From contig CASBQH010000350.1 of assembly GCA_949127695.1 (NCBI GenBank), forward strand, positions 1 to 13,972: 13,972 bases of DNA. Direction: 5' to 3'. A program made the position numbers and the translations under genes. The notes beneath the pieces were generated by a model. The model worked only from the letters and a program-made list of their open reading frames with translations. It did no database searches and was not told the DNA's origin. This DNA comes from Synechococcales cyanobacterium PMM_0073 (GTDB taxonomy: Bacteria > Cyanobacteriota > Cyanobacteriia > Elainellales > Elainellaceae). Shown piece after piece: positions 6,992 through 12,484 of this stretch; positions within the stretch are counted from its first letter, which is position 1, and each line of letters begins with the position of its first letter.

Positions 6992-6997
6992 TAAGAT
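6992..6997 (+). promoter_or_regulatory. Possible -10 element for tRNA-Ala
   Basis: TAAGAT lies eleven bases before the mature 5' end of the tRNA. It is close to the sigma-70 -10 consensus, but no convincing -35 is seen at the right distance. Confidence 0.3.
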
Positions 6998-7007
6998 AGA
7001 AGCCCAA

Positions 7008-7080
7008 GGGGAGTTAGCGCAGTTGGTAGCGTGCCGCGATCGCACCGCGGAGGCCAGGAGTTCGAATCTCCTACTCTCCA
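7008..7080 (+). tRNA. tRNA-Ala (anticodon CGC)
   Basis: A 73-base cloverleaf folds by eye. The acceptor GGGGAGT pairs with ACTCTCC and includes the G3-U70 wobble that is the main identity mark of alanine tRNAs. The D stem is GCGC/GCGT, the anticodon stem CCGCG/CGCGG, the loop ATCGCAC with T33 and anticodon CGC at 7041-7043, the variable loop five bases, and the T arm AGGAG-TTCGAAT-CTCCT. The discriminator base is A and CCA is not encoded. It reads the codon GCG. The loop is unusual in having A32 and C38. A T-rich stretch directly follows and may end transcription. It is convergent with the histidine kinase gene. Confidence 0.96.
7036..7043. repeat. HIP1 palindrome spanning the tRNA anticodon arm
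   Basis: GCGATCGC covers the 3' half of the 5' anticodon strand, the first loop bases and the anticodon itself. Confidence 0.85.
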
Positions 7081-7096
7081 TTTTTATCTTTTGCAT

Positions 7097-8101
7097 CTAG
7101 AGCCTCGTTGGCAGCTGAATCACAAACTGACTGCCTTGACCCGGCGTCGAGCTAAAGTTAAGCTGGCCCAAATGCCGCGCCGTGATAATTTGATAGCTGG
7201 TGGAAAGTCCGAGTCCTGTGCCGCAACCAATTGGCTTGGTGGTAAAAAATGGATCAAAAATTTGCGGCTGGATCTGTGCCGGAATGCCAACGCCGTTATC
7301 GCTAATTGAAATTGTGATCCAGTTGGGGCTGAGCGCCTCAGTTTTAATCGTGAGACAGAGCGCAGGAGCTGCGGCAAATGCCGCTTCAGCAGCTAGTTCT
7401 AGGGCATCAATTGCGTTATTCAAAATATTCATCAAAGCCTGATTAATCTGTCCCGCATAGCATTCAATCATAGGCAACGTTCCATAGTTTTTAATCAGCC
7501 GAATTTTGGGTCGCTGCTTAAACCGACTTTTGAGCAGCAGCAAGGCGCTGTCAATCCCAGTATGAATATCAACTGCCTTCACTTCTGCTTCATCTAGATG
7601 CGAAAACGTGCGAAGCGAGCGGACAATTTCGTGAATGCGGGTCGCACCGGTCGAAATTGAGTTGAGTAACTTAGGTAAATCAGCTTCCAAAAACTCTAGA
7701 TCGATTGTCTCTAGCTTGGCCTGAATCTGCGGCGTCTGGGGAAAAGATCGCTGGTAGAGATGGAGCAAATCGAGCAAATCGGCCATATAGCGCCGAGCTG
7801 GATTGAGGTTGCCTTGAATAAAGTTAATTGGATTGTTAATCTCATGGGCAATGCCCGCTACGAGCTGTCCCAGGCTCGACATTTTTTCAGTTTGGATCAG
7901 CTGTGCCTGCGTAGCGCGAAGCTGACTTAACGCCTGCTCATGCTGCTGAATCTGCTGCCGCAGCGCGGCTTCTACCTGTAATCGCTGTAGCTTCTCCAAG
8001 GCCAACTGCGCGGTGGCATCTTGCAAGCTGAGTTCAGCCCCCCGCTTTAACTCCAAAACCTGCTCTAATTCCGGTAGATTCTGATTCAACTGCATGTCCA
8101 T
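7097..8101 (-). CDS. Soluble sensor histidine kinase (HisKA/HATPase_c)
   Basis: A 334-residue two-component kinase that would autophosphorylate on His86 and pass phosphate to a response regulator. Motifs in order: a charged, Gln-rich N-terminal coiled coil (about 10-75), H-box GIAHEINNPINFI (His86), N-box NILNNAIDAL (225-234), G1 DNGVGI (268-273), F-box FDPFFTTKP (282-290) and G2 GTGLGLS (294-300). There is no transmembrane segment and no PAS, GAF or receiver domain, so the signal is probably received through the coiled coil or a partner protein; such short soluble kinases are common in cyanobacteria. No response regulator gene is adjacent, so the partner is unknown (an orphan kinase). The start at ATG 8101 or 8095 cannot be separated. 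Two near-perfect 11-bp repeats lie about 100 bases upstream and may regulate it. Confidence 0.94.
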   Translation of the reverse strand: MDMQLNQNLPELEQVLELKRGAELSLQDATAQLALEKLQRLQVEAALRQQIQQHEQALSQLRATQAQLIQTEKMSSLGQLVAGIAHEINNPINFIQGNLNPARRYMADLLDLLHLYQRSFPQTPQIQAKLETIDLEFLEADLPKLLNSISTGATRIHEIVRSLRTFSHLDEAEVKAVDIHTGIDSALLLLKSRFKQRPKIRLIKNYGTLPMIECYAGQINQALMNILNNAIDALELAAEAAFAAAPALCLTIKTEALSPNWITISISDNGVGIPAQIQPQIFDPFFTTKPIGCGTGLGLSTSYQIITARHLGQLNFSSTPGQGSQFVIQLPTRL

Positions 8102-8195
8102 GTCAATAGCACACTCAACAGCAACACCACTGGGTTCTATAGAGCAACCGACTCCGTAGAATCCTCAGTATTAGCTTGCCCTACCTCATCTCACC

Positions 8196-8228
8196 TTTAA
8201 CGACAGTCTCCGTAAAGTCTCGGTAAAG
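8196..8228 (-). promoter_or_regulatory. 11-bp direct repeats upstream of the kinase, Pho-box-like
   Basis: Read on the minus strand, CTTTACCGAGA and CTTTACGGAGA are adjacent (10 of 11 bases identical) and are followed by CTGTCGTTAAA, a weakly related third unit. An 11-bp spacing of direct repeats is the arrangement bound in tandem by PhoB/OmpR-family response regulators, and CTTTACC is close to cyanobacterial Pho-box units of the CTTAACC type. The array ends about 95 bases before the kinase start codon. The repeat is observed; binding by a PhoB-like regulator is inferred. Confidence 0.4.
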
Positions 8229-8305
8229 ATCTGGAATCCTGGTAGTTTGACTTGAGGGATTCTTGAGTGATCAATGGCTGTTGGCTAAATTTTGGTTGAA
8301 TCAGC

Positions 8306-8346
8306 CTCCTGGGAGTGAGTCGTGCAGCAATCGACATTCCCGGGAG
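8306..8346 (-). terminator. Stem-loop just past the small exported protein gene
   Basis: CTCCTGGGA (8306-8314) pairs with TCCCGGGAG (8338-8346) with one G-U, and an inner GTCG/CGAC pair extends the structure. It lies about 20 bases after the stop of the minus-strand gene ending at 8365. No U-run follows, so it may stabilise the 3' end or act as a weak terminator. Confidence 0.4.
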
Positions 8347-8364
8347 ACTGTCCTTGGGATCTGT

Positions 8365-8679
8365 CTATTTTGCAGAGTCTGACTTAACGCTATCAGCAAC
8401 TTCTTTTGATTTCTCAACGAGGCTTTCATCAGGATGCTGCGCTTGAAACAGCTCCACTTCTTGCTCGTAGGCTTTTTCTGCCCCCATTTTTGGCTCTTTG
8501 GCAATCTGCTTAGCTTCTTCGTAAGCTTGTTCAGCGTCTGGCATGGTCTGTGGGTCGGCCAGCGTAGCGCTGTGAGAGGCGAAGCTGGGTTGAGCCGTCA
8601 GCCCCCAGCCTAAGATTAATGCACCGACCATAGCCACGGTGAGCAGCGCGCGTCGAAAGATTTGTTTAAAAGCGATCAT
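8365..8679 (-). CDS. Small exported protein, 104 aa, unknown function
   Basis: Residues 1-34 are a clear signal peptide: positively charged start (MIAFKQIFRR), a long hydrophobic core (ALLTVAMVGALILGWGL) and a likely cleavage after PSFA. The mature part is about 70 residues, highly charged and helical, with a repeated motif AEQAYEE (49-55) and AEKAYEQ (67-73). It should end up in the periplasm or thylakoid lumen. I do not recognise the family. ATG 8679 is chosen because GGAG lies seven bases upstream and the signal peptide then begins correctly; a TTG at 8697 would add six residues without benefit. The gene has its own promoter region of about 180 bases upstream and a stem-loop downstream. 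It lies between the kinase and the peptidoglycan-binding gene, all on the minus strand. Confidence 0.8.
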   Translation of the reverse strand: MIAFKQIFRRALLTVAMVGALILGWGLTAQPSFASHSATLADPQTMPDAEQAYEEAKQIAKEPKMGAEKAYEQEVELFQAQHPDESLVEKSKEVADSVKSDSAK

Positions 8680-8686
8680 TTGAATT

Positions 8687-8690
8687 CTCC
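8687..8690 (-). promoter_or_regulatory. Shine-Dalgarno deciding the start at 8679
   Basis: Minus-strand GGAG sits seven bases before ATG 8679, which favours that start over the upstream TTG at 8697, which would lie before this site. Confidence 0.6.
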
Positions 8691-8863
8691 AATTCAACGC
8701 AAAAATTTAACTGAAAAGAACAATAGACGATTGCCCCTGCTAGATCTTCTATCGGAAGGGAGAACCTGAGTGATCAAGCCATCGCTGCTGGCATTTGGGC
8801 ATTGCGGTCTCTTTATTTACATTCTGCTCAGCCTGCTGCCCATCTCAATGCTTTTGATCAGAA

Positions 8864-9385
8864 CTACCGCTTTCTGCGGAAGCCAAAAAACGAGCCTGAC
8901 TGCTGCCCACCTGACTTTTTGCCGCGCAGCAGCGACCAGACCACCTCATCGACAATGCCGCTGTCATGCAGATGATGACTGCGCTGAAAGGCCATCACCG
9001 CTGATTTCGTCTCAGCGTCATATTTGCCGCTGCGCTGCACCAGATGGCCATTCACTTGCAGCAGCCCTTGCAGCTCATAGACATCAGCCCCAGAATAGCC
9101 CTGTCGCAGCAGCCGCTTGCCCGGTTCGACTGTTTTCATTAGCGTGCTCCAAGTGGCTGGCCCCACTACTCCATCAACTCGCAGTCCGTGCTGCCGCTGA
9201 AACTGTTTTACGGCCAGCTCAGTCCGTGAGCCAAAATCACCATCCACCCGCACCGTCAAGCCATGCGCTCGCAGCAGTTCCTGCATTCTTGCCACCGCAG
9301 AGCCAGTGTCCCAGGGATAAAGCACCAACGCCGGAGGCGTCGCGCCTGATTGCGTAGAATTAGCGTCAATTTGCATCAGCACCAT
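8864..9385 (-). CDS. Protein with two peptidoglycan-binding (PG_binding_1) domains
   Basis: A 173-residue protein with two copies of the three-helix peptidoglycan-binding domain. Domain one (about 24-83) has GSAVARMQELLRAHGL, VDGDFGSRTELAVKQFQRQHGL and VDGVVGPATWSTL; domain two (about 90-153) has GADVYELQGLLQVNGHL, GKYDAETKSAVMAFQRSHHL and SGIVDEVVWSLL. There is no enzymatic domain, so it would bind murein rather than cut it. No signal peptide is visible and the tail is basic (FFGFRRKR), so how it reaches the wall is unclear. ATG 9376 is an alternative start, better spaced from AAGGGG upstream; ATG 9385 would have that site too close. The gene is divergent from the outer-membrane autotransporter, with 238 bases between, which suggests a shared regulatory region. 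Confidence 0.9.
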   Translation of the reverse strand: MVLMQIDANSTQSGATPPALVLYPWDTGSAVARMQELLRAHGLTVRVDGDFGSRTELAVKQFQRQHGLRVDGVVGPATWSTLMKTVEPGKRLLRQGYSGADVYELQGLLQVNGHLVQRSGKYDAETKSAVMAFQRSHHLHDSGIVDEVVWSLLRGKKSGGQQSGSFFGFRRKR

Positions 9386-9548
9386 TCCCCTTGTAGGTTG
9401 CGTAGGTTGCTCTGTATGCAGGCTGGCTTTGCAATACAGACTGTGAGATCGCCTAGAAGATTGCCTAAAACTACTCTGTCTTCTTTAAATTAATTTTATC
9501 TTATTACTTCAGGATCAATTGCGAGAGATTCTGGGTAGACTGATGAGG

Positions 9549-9579
9549 ATTATTGATCCGCTAAGAATTATTAATCTGC
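9549..9579. promoter_or_regulatory. 13-bp direct repeats between divergent envelope genes
   Basis: ATTATTGATCCGC (9549-9561) and ATTATTAATCTGC (9567-9579) match at 11 of 13 bases, with an 18-bp spacing, 45 bases before the autotransporter start. Possible regulator site. The rest of the 238-base region is AT-rich (such as the stretch around 9485-9510) and probably holds promoters for both genes. Confidence 0.4.
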
Positions 9580-9623
9580 GGGAATGCCTGTGGCTGTTGG
9601 TGTGAGGGTTGTTCTATAAAAAC

Positions 9624-12134
9624 ATGAAAAATAAAGCGCTAGTTGGGTTCGCAACATTTGTTTTGCTGGGCATCCAGGCTTCGGCTATGGCGCAGAACTC
9701 GCCTGCCCCCTCGGCTCCCGAACCAGAACCCGCATCTAATGAGGCCGCCGACCTGCGGATTGTGCCGCGTTTAGGAATCAACCACAACAGCTCAGGCGGT
9801 GGCTATGACGGCACCACTCGGTTTGAAGGCTTTTTGCCCCTGCGGCAGGATGTAGGGCGCAACCTCACCTTTTTGACTGGCGCATTCTTGCTAGACAACG
9901 ACGCTAATATTGGCGGCAATCTGGTTCTGGGCCACCGGATCTACGATGCCAAGCGCGACCGGATTTGGGGCGGCTACCTCGGCTTTGACAACCGCGCCAC
10001 CGATGACAACCACTTTTATCAGCTGGGGGCTGGCTTTGAGAGTTTGGGCGAGGTGGTTGATTTTCGGATCAATGGCTATTTGCCGATTGGCGACACCAGC
10101 GATCTGCTGCGGGAATCTAGCGTTGACAGCGGTAGTCGAGTCTCTTCGGGCTTTCAGGGCAACTTGCTGGTGCTGGCCAATGAGCGCACTCGTCGCACGA
10201 CTCGGTTCTGGGAAACTGCCCTGGGCGGCTTTGATGCTGAGGTTGGGGCGCGGCTGCTGCGCTGGAATGACGGCAAGCAGCAGGGCGATCTGCGGGCTTT
10301 TGGTGGGGTTTATTACTATGGTGGCGTCAACTCTGACGATACCTTTGGCTGGCGGGTGCGGTTGGCCGCTCGCCCGATTGACACGATTGAGCTAGGGGCA
10401 GCCCTGCAAGGCGACGAGCTGTTTGGTACCAATTTCTCGGTTTCTGCCGGAATTAGCTGGCCGCGCGTGCATCCGACGGTGGCTCCAGAGGCCGAAACGG
10501 TGGCAACGCGCTTGGGTGAGCCGGTAGAGCGTCAGCCCAATATGGTGGTGAACCAAGATGAAGAGACCGAAGAGACAGTTGAGCGTACCGAACGCCCGCT
10601 GATCAACCCTGAAGAAGATCGCGCCTATCAGTTTCAGCATGTGATTTTGGGGCGCAATGGCGGTGACGGCACGTTTGAAAATCCGTTTGGTACGGTGCAG
10701 GCGGCTCTAGATGCGACGCGCTCAGATGGCAATGCCGTGGTCTATGTTGATCAAGGCAACAATGCCGATATTCCGGCTTTTACCATTCCAGATCGGGTGC
10801 GGGTGCTGTCGCAAGGACCTGTCCAGATCCTGGCTGGAAGGCCGTTCCCTGGCTTTCCGCGTCGTCCAGTGCGGCTGCCCTTTTCGCCCACCACCAACTT
10901 TAACAGCGGCATTTCGGTGCGGCTACCTTTATCCAACGATGGCCGTTTCCCCCGGATTCAAGACCCGAATGCTGGCGACCTAGTCACGCTGAACAACCGC
11001 AATATTATTTCTGGCTTTCAGATTGCGAATGCAGGCGGCAACGCCATTGCCGGCCAAACGATCAGCAGCGCTGAGATTCGCGATAACAGCATTACCAACG
11101 CCGGAGAGCGCGGCATTTTCCTCAATGAAATCTCGGATAGCGTCGTGATGTTTGACAACGTGATCACCGGGTCGCAGGGCGGAGCAGATTCTGGACAGGG
11201 CATCTACATTCGAGACAGCGCTGGCTCTGCCGAGATCACAATTGCCCGCCACAGCCTGCAAAATAACCGCGTCGGCATTGAAATTGACGCAGGTGGTGAT
11301 ATTGCTCAGCGCCAAAGCTCTTCTCAAGTCATCAATATCGACCGCACCACGATTCAAAACAGCCGTGAACAGGGGCTGCGACTCGACGCGCAGGACTTTG
11401 GCAACCAGATAGTCAGCTTTACCAACGGCAGCATCACCAACAGCGGCGCAGAAGGCATCTTATTCCAGACGCTCAACAGCGGCTCATTAGAAGGCACGAT
11501 TGACGACAGCAGGATTAGCAACAGCGGCAGCGACGGCATCCGCGTGGTCACGGGTAATTTGAACGGGGCATCTGGAGGCGCGAGTGAGCTGTTCATCCGG
11601 CGCAACCAGATTGAAAATAACCAGGGAGACGGCATCAGCGTTACAAATAATGAAGTGATTGCTCAAGAGCTGACAATTGACAGCAACCAGATCCTCAACA
11701 ATGGCGGCGCTGGGATTCGGGCGGTGGCCAATAACCTGTCGTTTCAGGAATATGTCACCGATGCCGCCAACGGCTCAGAGGGAATTAGTAACAACACAAT
11801 TAGCGGCAACGGCGGTCAGGGTATCAGCTTGACGGCCAATGACAGCGCCACAATAATTGCCGATATTAAGGGCAACAGCCTCTCTGCAAATCGTGGTGGC
11901 AGACCCGATATTGAAGTCAGATCGGCCAATACGAATGCCGATGTTTGCACAGTGGTATTGGATAACAACAGTCCTGCGGGCATTCGGCTAGACAATAACA
12001 GCACAGGCATTTCAGGGCTGTTTGAAGTGGGCGACTTATCCACAGTCTCGGTTCGCAATATTGGCGCGGTTGAGTTTCTCCCCAACAGAGCCTTCTTTAC
12101 CGACAAACCGGGCTTCACCTCCTGTTTCCAATAG
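9624..12134 (+). CDS. Inverse-autotransporter-like outer-membrane protein with beta-helix passenger
   Basis: An 836-residue protein built like type Ve (intimin/invasin) secretion: a signal peptide (1-23, cleaved after SAMA), a short Pro-rich linker, a predicted beta-barrel (about 45-282) with family phrases GNLVLGHRIYD, IWGGYLGFDNR, FYQLGAGFESLG, DFRINGYLPIGD and ALGGFDAEVGARL, then an acidic linker (about 285-335) and a C-terminal passenger. The passenger starts with GRNGGDGTFENPFGTVQAAL (343-362), typical of a right-handed parallel beta-helix, and continues with Asn/Gly-rich rungs such as DNSITNAGERGIFL and DSRISNSGSDGIRV. It ends with a Cys residue near the terminus (TSCFQ) and another in VCTVVLDNN. 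Thus the barrel sits in the outer membrane and the helix outside. ATG 9624 is preferred to a TTG at 9609. The gene ends in a strong terminator, so it seems monocistronic. Confidence 0.88.
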   Translation: MKNKALVGFATFVLLGIQASAMAQNSPAPSAPEPEPASNEAADLRIVPRLGINHNSSGGGYDGTTRFEGFLPLRQDVGRNLTFLTGAFLLDNDANIGGNLVLGHRIYDAKRDRIWGGYLGFDNRATDDNHFYQLGAGFESLGEVVDFRINGYLPIGDTSDLLRESSVDSGSRVSSGFQGNLLVLANERTRRTTRFWETALGGFDAEVGARLLRWNDGKQQGDLRAFGGVYYYGGVNSDDTFGWRVRLAARPIDTIELGAALQGDELFGTNFSVSAGISWPRVHPTVAPEAETVATRLGEPVERQPNMVVNQDEETEETVERTERPLINPEEDRAYQFQHVILGRNGGDGTFENPFGTVQAALDATRSDGNAVVYVDQGNNADIPAFTIPDRVRVLSQGPVQILAGRPFPGFPRRPVRLPFSPTTNFNSGISVRLPLSNDGRFPRIQDPNAGDLVTLNNRNIISGFQIANAGGNAIAGQTISSAEIRDNSITNAGERGIFLNEISDSVVMFDNVITGSQGGADSGQGIYIRDSAGSAEITIARHSLQNNRVGIEIDAGGDIAQRQSSSQVINIDRTTIQNSREQGLRLDAQDFGNQIVSFTNGSITNSGAEGILFQTLNSGSLEGTIDDSRISNSGSDGIRVVTGNLNGASGGASELFIRRNQIENNQGDGISVTNNEVIAQELTIDSNQILNNGGAGIRAVANNLSFQEYVTDAANGSEGISNNTISGNGGQGISLTANDSATIIADIKGNSLSANRGGRPDIEVRSANTNADVCTVVLDNNSPAGIRLDNNSTGISGLFEVGDLSTVSVRNIGAVEFLPNRAFFTDKPGFTSCFQ

Positions 12135-12161
12135 GCGCAGCTGCTGCTATTAATCAAGTTT

Positions 12162-12206
12162 AAACAGCATCCAGATCGCCTCCGAGCAATCCAGATGCTG
12201 TTTTTT
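12162..12206 (+). terminator. Intrinsic terminator after the autotransporter gene
   Basis: AAACAGCATC (12162-12171) pairs perfectly with GATGCTGTTT (12194-12203) over ten bases, and the transcript continues as a six-U run (12201-12206). Loop of 22 bases. The 8-base palindrome GTTTAAAC occurs on each side, at 12158-12165 and 12208-12215. Confidence 0.8.
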
Positions 12207-12280
12207 GGTTTAAACCTGCTACAAGTTCTGCGTTAATGGCGCAGTCACCTCAGCCATCTCGCTGAAATTGTTTTTACTTA

Positions 12281-12296
12281 TCCGTAGCTGTACGGA
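12281..12296 (+). other. Small stem-loop before the DUF4347 gene
   Basis: TCCGTA-GCTG-TACGGA is an exact inverted repeat 189 bases upstream of the start codon. The region 12207-12484 (278 bases) has no gene; it also carries AGTCGCT (12356-12362) and AGCGACT (12387-12393). A structured leader or operator is possible. No known riboswitch was recognised. Confidence 0.35.
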
Positions 12297-12473
12297 GGGC
12301 GATCAGAGCTGCCTCCAACTTTCCCTTATTTGCACCGATGAGCCGCCTTGCTCTCAGTCGCTACTCTGATGGCATGAATAGCAGTCAGCGACTAACCCAC
12401 CTGTTTCACGTCCGAGCGCCCCACAGTATTCCGCTCGCTGCTCAGATTTTATCTGCCCAACCGTACAATTTTC

Positions 12474-12478
12474 AGGAA
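12474..12478 (+). promoter_or_regulatory. Shine-Dalgarno for the DUF4347 gene
   Basis: AGGAA precedes ATG 12485 by six bases, supporting that start for a gene whose end lies outside the window. Confidence 0.6.
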
Positions 12479-12484
12479 ATCAAT

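Noticed and set aside
7031..7309. Plus-strand open frame starting inside the tRNA
   Set aside because: It begins within tRNA-Ala and continues antisense to the histidine kinase; not a gene.
8770..9357. Plus-strand open frame beginning GTG with an AGGGAG nearby and a hydrophobic first 30 residues
   Set aside because: It runs antisense through nearly all of the two-domain peptidoglycan-binding gene, and beyond the first 35 codons its composition is a mirror of that gene. A short membrane peptide cannot be excluded but there is no independent support.
9604..9623. TTG start at 9609 for the autotransporter
   Set aside because: The purine-rich GAGGG directly abuts the TTG, too close to act, and the signal peptide is cleaner from ATG 9624 (MKNKALVG).
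10980..11357. 125-codon minus-strand open frame inside the autotransporter gene
   Set aside because: It is the antisense reading of the repetitive beta-helix region; regular Asn/Gly codons keep the opposite strand open.
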